Source: Malachius bipustulatus
Lineage: Eukaryota > Arthropoda > Insecta > Coleoptera > Melyridae
Assembly (NCBI GenBank): GCA_910589415.1
Contig: OU342636.1
Coordinates: 45,647,735 to 45,711,734 of the forward strand
Direction of reading: 5' to 3'
DNA: 64,000 bases
Under the pieces are notes generated by a model. That model saw nothing but the letters and a program-made list of their open reading frames with translations. It was not told the origin of the DNA and did no database searches. Every line of letters begins with the position of its first letter. Positions within the stretch are counted from its first letter, which is position 1. Positions 37,441-49,800 of the stretch are shown here, one piece after another. The position numbers and the translations under genes were made by a program.

Positions 37441-40400
37441 GCAAATTTTTTAGCTTTTCAAAATTTTTGATCTCGTTTTGTGAAAAAACTGAGGACTTTA
37501 CGGTCCAACTGGATTAATTTTCCGACTCATATGGCAATCGACTGTGTTCACACAAAATTACGTCCCGTTCTGAAGACATCGATTTTTCCTGTAAATATGA
37601 AGCTCTGCAAGTTTTTCAGAATTTTTTTTCTCTTCGATTTTGATGAAAATCCCTAGTCAGGCGATAGAAAGTGCGAGAAGTTCAGAACTGTAAGTGGTTT
37701 TTCTGTAGCTCTCCCCGTTTTGAAGATATGACCGTTTAAATTTGAAAATTTGCAAATTTTTTAGCTTTTCAAAATTTTTGATCTCGTTTTGTGAAAAAAG
37801 TGAGGACTTTACGGTCCAACTGGATTAATTTTCCGACTCATATGGCAATCGACTGTGTTCACACAAAATTACGTCCCGTTCTGAAGACATCGATTTTTCC
37901 TGAAAATATGAAGCTCTGCAAGTTTTTCAGAATTTTTTTTCTCTTCGATTTTGATGAAAATCCCTAGTCAGGCGATAGAAAGTGCGAGAAGTTCAGAACT
38001 GTAAGTGGTTTTTCTGTAGCTCTCCCCGTTTTTGAGATATGACCGTTTAAATTTGAAAATTTGCAAATTTTTTAGCTTTTCAAAATTTTTGATCTCGTTT
38101 TGTGAAAAAACTGAGGACTTTACGGTCCAACTGGATTAATTTTCCGACTCATATGGCAATCGACTGTGTTCACACAAAATTACGTCCCGTTCTGAAGACA
38201 TCGATTTTTCCTGAAAATATGAAGCTCTGCAAGTTTTTCAGAATTTTTTTTCTCTTCGATTTTGATGAAAATCCCTAGTCAGGCGATAGAAAGTGCGAGA
38301 AGTTCAGAACTGTAAGTGGTTTTTCTGTAGCTCTCCCCGTTTTTGAGATATGACCGTTTAAATTTGAAAATTTGCAAATTTTTTAGCTTTTCAAAATTTT
38401 TGATCTCGTTTTGTGAAAAAACTGAGGACTTTACGGTCCAACTGGATTAATTTTCCGACTCATATGGCAATCGACTGTGTTCACACAAAATTACGTCCCG
38501 TTCTGAAGACATCGATTTTTCCTGTAAATATGAAGCTCTGCAAGTTTTTCAGAATTTTTTTTCTCTTCGATTTTGATGAAAATCCCTAGTCAGGCGATAG
38601 AAAGTGCGAGAAGTTCAGAACTGTAAGTGGTTTTTCTGTAGCTCTCCCCGTTTTTGAGATATGACCGTTTAAATTTGAAAATTTGCAAATTTTTTAGCTT
38701 TTCAAAATTTTTGATCTCGTTTTGTGAAAAAACTGAGGACTTTACGGTCCAACTGGATTAATTTTCCGACTCATATGGCAATCGACTGTGTTCACACAAA
38801 ATTACGTCCCGTTCTGAAGACATCGATTTTTCCTGTAAATATGAAGCTCTGCAAGTTTTTCAGAATTTTTTTTCTCTTCGATTTTGATGAAAATCCCTAG
38901 TCAGGCGATAGAAAGTGCGAGAAGTTCAGAACTGTAAGTGGTTTTTCTGTAGCTCTCCCCGTTTTGAAGATATGACCGTTTAAATTTGAAAATTTGCAAA
39001 TTTTTTAGCTTTTCAAAATTTTTGATCTCGTTTTGTGAAAAAAGTGAGGACTTTACGGTCCAACTGGATTAATTTTCCGACTCATATGGCAATCGACTGT
39101 GTTCACACAAAATTACGTCCCGTTCTGAAGACATCGATTTTTCCTGAAAATATGAAGCTCTGCAAGTTTTTCAGAATTTTTTTTCTCTTCGATTTTGATG
39201 AAAATCCCTAGTCAGGCGATAGAAAGTGCGAGAAGTTCAGAACTGTAAGTGGTTTTTCTGTAGCTCTCCCCGTTTTTGAGATATGACCGTTTAAATTTGA
39301 AAATTTGCAAATTTTTTAGCTTTTCAAAATTTTTGATCTCGTTTTGTGAAAAAACTGAGGACTTTACGGTCCAACTGGATTAATTTTCCGACTCATATGG
39401 CAATCGACTGTGTTCAAACAAAATTACGTCCCGTTCTGAAGACATCGATTTTTCCTGAAAATATGAAGCTCTGCAAGTTTTTCAGAATTTTTTTTCTCTT
39501 CGATTTTGATGAAAATCCCTAGTCAGGCGATAGAAAGTGCGAGAAGTTCAGAACTGTAAATGGTTTTTCTGTAGCTCTCCCCGTTTTTGAGATATGACCG
39601 TTTAAATTTGAAAATTTGCAAATTTTTTAGCTTTTCAAAATTTTTGATCTCGTTTTGTGAAAAAACTGAGGACTTTACGGTCCAACTGGATTAATTTTCC
39701 GACTCATATGGCAATCGACTGTGTTCACACAAAATTACGTCCCGTTCTGAAGACATCGATTTTTCCTGAAAATATGAAGCTCTGCAAGTTTTTCAGAATT
39801 TTTTTTCTCTTCGATTTTGATGAAAATCCCTAGTCAGGCGATAGAAAGTGCGAGAAGTTCAGAACTGTAAGTGGTTTTTCTGTAGCTCTCCCCGTTTTTG
39901 AGATATGACCGTTTAAATTTGAAAATTTGCAAATTTTTTAGCTTTTCAAAATTTTTGATCTCGTTTTGTGAAAAAATTGAGGACTTTATGGTCCAACTGG
40001 ATTAACTTTCCGACTCATATGGCAGTCGACTGTGTTCACACAAAATTACGCCCCGTTCTGAAGACATCGATTTTTCCTGAAAATATGAAGCTCTGCAAGT
40101 TTTTCAGATTTTTTTTTCTCTTCGATTTTGATGAAAATCTCTAGTCAGGCGATAGAAAGTGCGAGAAGTTCAGAACTGTAAGTGGTTTTTCTGTAGCTCT
40201 CCCCGTTTTTGAGATATGACCGTTTAAATTTGAAAATTTGCAAATTTTTTAGCTTTTCAAAATTTTTGATCTCGTTTTGTTAAAAAATTGAGGACTTTAC
40301 GGTCCAACTGGATTAATTTTCCGACTCATATGGCAATCGACTGTGTTCACACAAAATTACGTCCCGTTCTGAAGACATCGATTTTTCCTGAAAATATGAA

Positions 40401-41469
40401 GCTCTGCAAGTTTTTCAGAATTTTTTTTCTCTTCGATTTTGATGAAAATCCCTAGTCAGGCGATAGAAAGTGCGAGAAGTTCAGAACTGTAAGTGGTTTT
40501 TCTGTAGCTCTCCCCGTTTTTGAGATATGACCGTTTAAATTTGAAAATTTGCAAATTTTTTAGCTTTTCAAAATTTTTGATCTCGTTTTGTGAAAAAACT
40601 GAGGACTTTACGGTCCAACTGGATTAATTTTCCGACTCATATGGCAATCGACTGTGTTCACACAAAATTACGTCCCGTTCTGAAGACATCGATTTTTCCT
40701 GAAAATAAGAAGCTCTGCAAGTTTTTCAGAATTTTTTTTCTCTTCGATTTTGATGAAAATCCCTAGTCAGGCGATAGAAAGTGCGAGAAGTTCAGAACTG
40801 TAAGTGGTTTTTCTGTAGCTCTCCCCGTTTTTGAGATATGACCGTTTAAATTTGAAAATTTGCAAACTTTTTAGCTTTTCAAAATTTTTGATCTCGTTTT
40901 GTGAAAAAATTGAGGACTTTACGGTCCAACTGGATTAATTTTCCGACTCATATGGCAGTCGACTATGTTCACACAAAATTACGCCCCGTTCTGAAGACAT
41001 CGATTTTTCCTGAAAATATGAAGCTCTGCAAATTTTTCAGATTTTTTTTTCTCTTCGATTTTGATGAAAATCTCTAGTCAGGCGATAGAAAGTGCGAGAA
41101 GTTCAGAACTGTAAGTGGTTTTTCTGTAGCTCTCCCCGTTTTTGAGATATGACCGTTTAAATTTGAAAATTTGCAAATTTTTTAGCTTTTCAAAATTTTT
41201 GATCTCGTTTTGTTAAAAAATTGAGGACTTTACGGTCCAACTGGATTAATTTTCCGACTCATATGGCAATCGACTGTGTTCACACAAAATTACGTCCCGT
41301 TCTGAAGACATCGATTTTTCCTGAAAATATGAAGCTCTGCAAGTTTTTCAGAATTTTTTTTCTCTTCGATTTTGATGAAAATCCCTAGTCAGGCGATAGA
41401 AAGTGCGAGAAGTTCAGAACTGTAAGTGGTTTTTCTGTAGCTCTCCCCGTTTTTGAGATATGACCGTTT

Positions 41470-42056
41470 AAATAATGAGTTTCCCACTAGAGGCTTTGAT
41501 CATGACTTGCTGCTGAAACAATTCGACTTCACGTCACTGGAGAAGAGGCGGAAGCTAGTCGCTGTTAAATGTTTATACTGTCTCTTCCATAACCGTATCG
41601 ATTGCTCATCAATACTTCAACTTTTTAATTTTCATATCCCTCGCTCAAATTCTAGAAATGTAAAAACGTTTGCCTTGCGCATAGCAAGGTCAAATGTACT
41701 TCTAAAATCGCCGGTGTACGTTATGTCAACCTACTTTAATCGCATCTCTAGTTTTTGTGACCTAAATGCCAGCTCCTTAACTGATATATTGCGGGTTGCT
41801 GATTTGAATTTTTAGATATTGTCATGCTTTTGTTGGTGGGGTGAGGGTTATGTATAACTTTATTTTCTTCGTTCCCTAACTTGCTTTCTAAATTGTTATA
41901 TTGTTAAATATTTTATAATAGATAGTGTTTTAATGGTATGATGTTTTTGTCTGCACATATTATTACCTACTAATCTTTAGATATTGTCCTGTTATTGGAT
42001 TTGTTGTAAATCTGTTGGGCAATAAAGTATTATTATTATTATTATTAAAAAAAAAT
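41470..42056 (+). mobile_element. LINE 3' fragment, copy 1, with AAAT target-site copies
   Basis: A ~579-bp LINE piece (41474-42052) splits a satellite monomer between TTTAAAT and TTGAAAATTTGC; AAAT at 41470-41473 and 42053-42056 is a plausible 4-bp target duplication, though A-richness makes its edges uncertain. It holds the ORF2 C-terminus, a 3' UTR, AATAAA at 42021-42026, and a TTA-type tail followed by nine A. The element belongs to a family related to, but distinct from, the LINE at 17276, with which it shares the 3' terminal sequence. Confidence 0.92.
41474..41815 (+). pseudogene. LINE ORF2 C-terminal fragment, copy 1
   Basis: About 113 codons of LINE frame ending at TAG. They align with residues ~661-768 of the LINE protein at 17328-19634, with shared motifs FDHDLLL / GDHGLLL, EKRRK / DKRRK, IARSNVL, LKSPVY / TKSPIY, and FCDLNASSL / YCDLNTSSL. 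Identity is roughly half to sixty percent by eye. It contains no catalytic RT motif. The upstream codons (from 41453) are satellite, starting at a TTG, so this is not a gene in its own right. It has Cys (TGT) where copies 2 and 3 have Phe (TTT) in VAVK(C/F)LYCLF. Confidence 0.9.
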
Positions 42057-43300
42057 TTGAAAATTTGCAAATTTTTTAGCTTTTCAAAATTTTTGATCTC
42101 GTTTTGTGAAAAAACTGAGGACTTTACGGTCCAACTGGATTAATTTTCCGACTCATATGGCAATCGACTGTGTTCACACAAAATTACGTCCCGTTCTGAA
42201 GACATCGATTTTTCCTGAAAATATGAAGCTCTGCAAATTTTTCAGATTTTTTTTTCTCTTCGATTTTGATGAAAATCTCTAGTCAGGCGATAGAAAGTGC
42301 GAGAAGTTCAGAACTGTAAGTGGTTTTTCTGTAGCTCTCCCCGTTTTTGAGATATGACCGTTTAAATTTGAAAATTTGCAAATTTTTTAGCTTTTCAAAA
42401 TTTTTGATCTCGTTTTGTGAACAAACTGAGGACTTTACGGTCCAACTGGATTAATTTTCCGACTCATATGGCAATCGACTGTGTTCACACAAAATTACGC
42501 CCCGTTCTGAAGACATCGATTTTTCCTGGAAATATGAAGCTCTGCAAATTTTTCAGATTTTTTTTTCTCTTCGATTTTGATGAAATACTCTAGTCAGGCG
42601 ATAGAAAGTGCGAGAAGTTCAGAACTGTAAGTGGTTTTTCTGTAGCTCTCCCCGTTTTTGAGATATGACCGTTTAAATTTGAAAATTTGCAAATTTTTTA
42701 GCTTTTCAAAATTTTTGATCTCGTTTTGTGAAAAAACTGAGGACTTTACGGTCCAACTGGATTAATTTTCCGACTCATATGGCAATCGACTGTGTTCACA
42801 CAAAATTACGTCCCGTTCTGAAGACATCGATTTTTCCTGAAAATATGAAGCTCTGCAAGTTTTTCAGAATTTTTTTTCTCTTCGATTTTGATGAAAATCC
42901 CTAGTCAGGCGATAGAAAGTGCGAGAAGTTCAGAACTGTAAGTGGTTTTTCTGTAGCTCTCCCCGTTTTTGAGATATGACCGTTTAAATTTGAAAATTTG
43001 CAAATTTTTTAGCTTTTCAAAATTTTTGATCTCGTTTTGTGAAAAAACTGAGGACTTTACGGTCCAACTGGATTAATTTTCCGACTCATATGGCAATCGA
43101 CTGTGTTCAAACAAAATTACGTCCCGTTCTGAAGACATCGATTTTTCCTGAAAATATGAAGCTCTGCAAGTTTTTCAGAATTTTTTTTCTCTTCGATTTT
43201 GATGAAAATCCCTAGTCAGGCGATAGAAAGTGCGAGAAGTTCAGAACTGTAAGTGGTTTTTCTGTAGCTCTCCCCGTTTTTGAGATATGACCGTTTAAAT
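42053..43300. repeat. Satellite array, block III (four monomers)
   Basis: 1248 bp, four monomers, between LINE fragments 1 and 2. Together with one LINE fragment it forms the 1827-bp unit that was duplicated. Variants include GTGAACAAACTG at ~42418 and CCTGGAAATATG at ~42525. Confidence 0.95.
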
Positions 43301-43880
43301 AATGAGTTTCCCACTAGAGGCTTTGATCATGACTTGCTGCTGAAACAATTCGACTTCACGTCACTGGAGAAGAGGCGGAAGCTAGTCGCTGTTAAATTTT
43401 TATACTGTCTCTTCCATAACCGTATCGATTGCTCATCAATACTTCAACTTTTTAATTTTCATATCCCTCGCTCAAATTCTAGAAATGTAAAAACGTTTGC
43501 CTTGCGCATAGCAAGGTCAAATGTACTTCTAAAATCGCCGGTGTACGTTATGTCAACCTACTTTAATCGCATCTCTAGTTTTTGTGACCTAAATGCCAGC
43601 TCCTTAACTGATATATTGCGGGTTGCTGATTTGAATTTTTAGATATTGTCATGCTTTTGTTGGTGGGGTGAGGGTTATGTATAACTTTATTTTCTTCGTT
43701 CCCTAACTTGCTTTCTAAATTGTTATATTGTTAAATATTTTATAATAGATAGTGTTTTAATGGTATGATGTTTTTGTCTGCACATATTATTACCTACTAA
43801 TCTTTAGATATTGTCCTGTTATTGGATTTGTTGTAAATCTGTTGGGCAATAAAGTATTATTATTATTATTAAAAAAAAAT
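43297..43880 (+). mobile_element. LINE 3' fragment, copy 2
   Basis: Nearly identical to copy 1, same truncation point, same satellite junctions on both sides (43301-43876 plus AAAT flanks). It is 3 bp shorter because it lacks one TTA unit in the tail. An independent insertion would not reproduce both the same 5' truncation and the same target position, so it arose by duplication of satellite plus LINE. Confidence 0.93.
43301..43642 (+). pseudogene. LINE ORF2 C-terminal fragment, copy 2
   Basis: Same ~113-codon C-terminal piece as copy 1, ending in TAG, with Phe in place of Cys in VAVKFLYC. No RT catalytic motif and no start codon of its own. A decayed passenger in the satellite. Confidence 0.9.
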
Positions 43881-46800
43881 TTGAAAATTTGCAAATTTTT
43901 TAGCTTTTCAAAATTTTTGATCTCGTTTTGTGAAAAAACTGAGGACTTTACGGTCCAACTGGATTAATTTTCCGACTCATATGGCAATCGACTGTGTTCA
44001 CACAAAATTACGTCCCGTTCTGAAGACATCGATTTTTCCTGAAAATATGAAGCTCTGCAAATTTTTCAGATTTTTTTTTCTCTTCGATTTTGATGAAAAT
44101 CTCTAGTCAGGCGATAGAAAGTGCGAGAAGTTCAGAACTGTAAGTGGTTTTTCTGTAGCTCTCCCCGTTTTTGAGATATGACCGTTTAAATTTGAAAATT
44201 TGCAAATTTTTTAGCTTTTCAAAATTTTTGATCTCGTTTTGTGAAAAAACTGAGGACTTTACGGTCCAACTGGATTAATTTTCCGACTCATATGGCAGTC
44301 GACTGTGTTCACACAAAATTACGCCCCGTTCTGAAGACATCGATTTTTCCTGAAAATATGAAGCTCTGCAAATTTTTCAGATTTTTTTTTCTCTTCGATT
44401 TTGATGAAATACTCTAGTCAGGCGATAGAAAGTGCGAGAAGTTCAGAACTGTAAGTGGTTTTTCTGTAGCTCTCCCCGTTTTTGAGATATGACCGTTTAA
44501 ATTTGAAAATTTGCAAATTTTTTAGCTTTTCAAAATTTTTGATCTCGTTTTGTGAAAAAACTGAGGACTTTACGGTCCAACTGGATTAATTTTCCGACTC
44601 ATATGGCAATCGACTGTGTTCACACAAAATTACGTCCCGTTCTGAAGACATCGATTTTTCCTGAAAATATAAAGCTCTGCAAGTTTTTCAGAATTTTTTT
44701 TCTCTTCGATTTTGATGAAAATCCCTAGTCAGGCGATAGAAAGTGCGAGAAGTTCAGAACTGTAAGTGGTTTTTCTGTAGCTCTCCCCGTTTTTGAGATA
44801 TGACCGTTTAAATTTGAAAATTTGCAAATTTTTTAGCTTTTCAAAATTTTTGATCTCGTTTTGTGAAAAAACTGAGGACTTTACGGTCCAACTGGATTAA
44901 TTTTCCGACTCATATGGCAATCGACTGTGTTCACACAAAATTACGTCCCGTTCTGAAGACATCGATTTTTCCTGAAAATATGAAGCTCTGCAAGTTTTTC
45001 AGAATTTTTTTTCTCTTCGATTTTGATGAAAATCCCTAGTCAGGCGATAGAAAGTGCGAGAAGTTCAGAACTGTAAGTGGTTTTTCTGTAGCTCTCCCCG
45101 TTTTTGAGATATGACCGTTTAAATTTGAAAATTTGCAAATTTTTTAGCTTTTCAAAATTTTTGATCTCGTTTTGTGAAAAAACTGAGGACTTTACGGTCC
45201 AACTGGATTAATTTTCCGACTCATATGGCAATCGACTGTGTTCAAACAAAATTACGTCCCGTTCTGAAGACATCGATTTTTCCTGAAAATATGAAGCTCT
45301 GCAAGTTTTTCAGAATTTTTTTTCTCTTCGATTTTGATGAAAATCCCTAGTCAGGCGATAGAAAGTGCGAGAAGTTCAGAACTGTAAGTGGTTTTTCTGT
45401 AGCTCTCCCCGTTTTTGAGATATGACCGTTTAAATTTGAAAATTTGCAAATTTTTTAGCTTTTCAAAATTTTTGATCTCGTTTTGTGAAAAAACTGAGGA
45501 CTTTACGGTCCAACTGGATTAATTTTCCGACTCATATGGCAATCGACTGTGTTCACACAAAATTACGTCCCGTTCTGAAGACATCGATTTTTCCTGAAAA
45601 TATGAAGCTCTGCAAATTTTTCAGATTTTTTTTTCTCTTCGATTTTGATGAAAATCTCTAGTCAGGCGATAGAAAGTGCGAGAAGTTCAGAACTGTAAGT
45701 GGTTTTTCTGTAGCTCTCCCCGTTTTTGAGATATGACCGTTTAAATTTGAAAATTTGCAAATTTTTTAGCTTTTCAAAATTTTTGATCTCGTTTTGTGAA
45801 AAAACTGAGGACTTTACGGTCCAACTGGATTAATTTTCCGACTCATATGGCAATCGACTGTGTTCACACAAAATTACGCCCCGTTCTGAAGACATCGATT
45901 TTTCCTGAAAATATGAAGCTCTGCAAATTTTTCAGATTTTTTTTTCTCTTCGATTTTGATGAAATACTCTAGTCAGGCGATAGAAAGTGCGAGAAGTTCA
46001 GAACTGTAAGTGGTTTTTCTGTAGCTCTCCCCGTTTTTGAGATATGACCGTTTAAATTTGAAAATTTGCAAATTTTTTAGCTTTTCAAAATTTTTGATCT
46101 CGTTTTGTGAAAAAACTGAGGACTTTACGGTCCAACTGGATTAATTTTCCGACTCATATGGCAATCGACTGTGTTCAAACAAAATTACGTCCCGTTCTGA
46201 AGACATCGATTTTTCCTGAAAATATGAAGCTCTGCAAGTTTTTCAGAATTTTTTTTCTCTTCGATTTTGATGAAAATCCCTAGTCAGGCGATAGAAAGTG
46301 CGAGAAGTTCAGAACTGTAAGTGGTTTTTCTGTAGCTCTCCCCGTTTTTGAGATATGACCGTTTAAATTTGAAAATTTGCAAATTTTTTAGCTTTTCAAA
46401 ATTTTTGATCTCGTTTTGTGAAAAAACTGAGGACTTTACGGTCCAACTGGATTAATTTTCCGACTCATATGGCAATCGACTGTGTTCACACAAAATTACG
46501 TCCCGTTCTGAAGACATCGATTTTTCCTGAAAATATGAAGCTCTGCAAGTTTTTCAGAATTTTTTTTCTCTTCGATTTTGATGAAAATCCCTAGTCAGGC
46601 GATAGAAAGTGCGAGAAGTTCAGAACTGTAAGCGGTTTTTCTGTAGCTCTCCCCGTTTTTGAGATATGACCGTTTAAATTTGAAAATTTGCAAATTTTTT
46701 AGCTTTTCAAAATTTTTGATCTCGTTTTGTGAAAAAACTGAGGACTTTACGGTCCAACTGGATTAATTTTCCGACTCATATGGCAATCGACTGTGTTCAA

Positions 46801-49800
46801 ACAAAATTACGTCCCGTTCTGAAGACATCGATTTTTCCTGAAAATATGAAGCTCTGCAAGTTTTTCAGAATTTTTTTTCTCTTCGATTTTGATGAAAATC
46901 CCTAGTCAGGCGATAGAAAGTGCGAGAAGTTCAGAACTGTAAGTGGTTTTTTTGTAGCTCTCCCCGTTTTTGAGATATGACCGTTTAAATTTGAAAATTT
47001 GCAAATTTTTTAGCTTTTCAAAATTTTTGATCTCGTTTTGTGAAAAAACTGAGGACTTTACGGTCCAACTGGATTAATTTTCCGACTCATATGGCAATCG
47101 ACTGTGTTCACACAAAATTACGTCCCGTTCTGAAGACATCGATTTTTCCTGAAAATAAGAAGCTCTGCAAGTTTTTCAGAATTTTTTTTCTCTTCGATTT
47201 TGATGAAAATCCCTAGTCAGGCGATAGAAAGTGCGAGAAGTTCAGAACTGTAAGTGGTTTTTCTGTAGCTCTCCCCGTTTTTGAGATATGACCGTTTAAA
47301 TTTGAAAATTTGCAAATTTTTTAGCTTTTCAAAATTTTTGATCTCGTTTTGTGAAAAAATTGAGGACTTTATGGTCCAACTGGATTAACTTTCCGACTCA
47401 TATGGCAGTCGACTGTGTTCACACAAAATTACGCCCCGTTCTGAAGACATCGATTTTTCCTGAAAATATGAAGCTCTGCAAATTTTTCAGATTTTTTTTT
47501 CTCTTCGATTTTGATGAAAATCTCTAGTCAGGCGATAGAAAGTGCGAGAAGTTCAGAACTGTAAGTGGTTTTTTTGTAGCTCTCCCCGTTTTTGAGATAT
47601 GACCGTTTAAATTTGAAAATTTGCAAATTTTTTAGCTTTTCAAAATTTTTGATCTCGTTTTGTTAAAAAATTGAGGACTTTACGGTCCAACTGGATTAAT
47701 TTTCCGACTCATATGGCAATCGACTGTGTTCACACAAAATTACGTCCCGTTCTGAAGACATCGATTTTTCCTGAAAATATGAAGCTCTGCAAGTTTTTCA
47801 GAATTTTTTTTCTCTTCGATTTTGATGAAAATCCCTAGTCAGGCGATAGAAAGTGCGAGAAGTTCAGAACTGTAAGTGGTTTTTCTGTAGCTCTCCCCGT
47901 TTTTGAGATATGACCGTTTAAATTTGAAAATTTGCAAATTTTTTAGCTTTTCAAAATTTTTGATCTCGTTTTGTGAAAAAACTGAGGACTTTACGGTCCA
48001 ACTGGATTAATTTTCCGACTCATATGGCAATCGACTGTGTTCACACAAAATTACGTCCCGTTCTGAAGACATCGATTTTTCCTGAAAATATGAAGCTCTG
48101 CAAGTTTTTCAGAATTTTTTTTCTCTTCGATTTTGATGAAAATCCCTAGTCAGGCGATAGAAAGTGCGAGAAGTTCAGAACTGTAAGTGGTTTTTCTGTA
48201 GCTCTCCCCGTTTTTGAGATATGACCGTTTAAATTTGAAAATTTGCAAATTTTTTAGCTTTCAAAATTTTTGATCTCGTTTTGTGAAAAAATTGAGGACT
48301 TTACGGTCCAACTGGATTAATTTTCCGACTCATATGGCAATCGACTGTGTTCACACAAAATTACGTCCCGTTCTGAAGACATCGATTTTTCCTGAAAATA
48401 TGAAGCTCTGCAAGTTTTTCAGAATTTTTTTTCTCTTCGATTTTGATGAAAATCCCTAGTCAGGCGATAGAAAGTGCGAGAAGTTCAGAACTGTAAGTGG
48501 TTTTTCTGTAGCTCTCCCCGTTTTTGAGATATGACCGTTTAAATTTGAAAATTTGCAAATTTTTTAGCTTTTCAAAATTTTTGATCTCGTTTTGTGAAAA
48601 AACTGAGGACTTTACGGTCCAACTGGATTAATTTTCCGACTCATATGGCAATCGACTGTGTTCACACAAAATTACGTCCCGTTCTGAAGACATCGATTTT
48701 TCCTGAAAATATGAAGCTCTGCAAGTTTTTCAGAATTTTTTTTCTCTTCGATTTTGATGAAAATCCCTAGTCAGGCGATAGAAAGTGCGAGAAGTTCAGA
48801 ACTGTAAGTGGTTTTTCTGTAGCTCTCCCCGTTTTTGAGATATGACCGTTTAAATTTGAAAATTTGCAAATTTTTTAGCTTTTCAAAATTTTTGATCTCG
48901 TTTTGTGAAAAAACTGAGGACTTTACGGTCCAACTGGATTAATTTTCCGACTCATATGGCAATCGACTGTGTTCACACAAAATTACGTCCCGTTCTGAAG
49001 ACATCGATTTTTCCTGAAAATATGAAGCTCTGCAAGTTTTTCAGAATTTTTTTTCTCTTCGATTTTGATGAAAATCCCTAGTCAGGCGATAGAAAGTGCG
49101 AGAAGTTCAGAACTGTAAGTGGTTTTTCTGTAGCTCTCCCCGTTTTTGAGATATGACCGTTTAAATTTGAAAATTTGCAAATTTTTTAGCTTTTCAAAAT
49201 TTTTGATCTCGTTTTGTGAAAAAATTGAGGACTTTATGGTCCAACTGGATTAACTTTCCGACTCATATGGCAGTCGACTGTGTTCACACAAAATTACGCC
49301 CCGTTCTGAAGACATCGATTTTTCCTGAAAATATGAAGCTCTGCAAATTTTTCAGATTTTTTTTTCTCTTCGATTTTGATGAAAATCTCTAGTCAGGCGA
49401 TAGAAAGTGCGAGAAGTTCAGAACTGTAAGTGGTTTTTTTGTAGCTCTCCCCGTTTTTGAGATATGACCGTTTAAATTTGAAAATTTGCAAATTTTTTAG
49501 CTTTTCAAAATTTTTGATCTCGTTTTGTTAAAAAATTGAGGACTTTACGGTCCAACTGGATTAATTTTCCGACTCATATGGCAATCGACTGTGTTCACAC
49601 AAAATTACGTCCCGTTCTGAAGACATCGATTTTTCCTGAAAATATGAAGCTCTGCAAGTTTTTCAGAATTTTTTTTCTCTTCGATTTTGATGAAAATCCC
49701 TAGTCAGGCGATAGAAAGTGCGAGAAGTTCAGAACTGTAAGTGGTTTTTCTGTAGCTCTCCCCGTTTTTGAGATATGACCGTTTAAATTTGAAAATTTGC

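Larger units (their letters stand above)
19866..41473. repeat. Satellite array, block II
   Basis: About 70 further monomers of the same satellite in the same orientation. Many here carry TTTGTTAAAAAA in place of TTTGTGAAAAAA, and there are additional private variants such as GTTCGGAAG, GCCCAGTTC, CCTACTCATATG, GAAATACTCTAG and CCTGTTAATATG. No gene is present; the short open frame at 37187-37399 is a satellite shadow starting with GTG. Confidence 0.98.
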
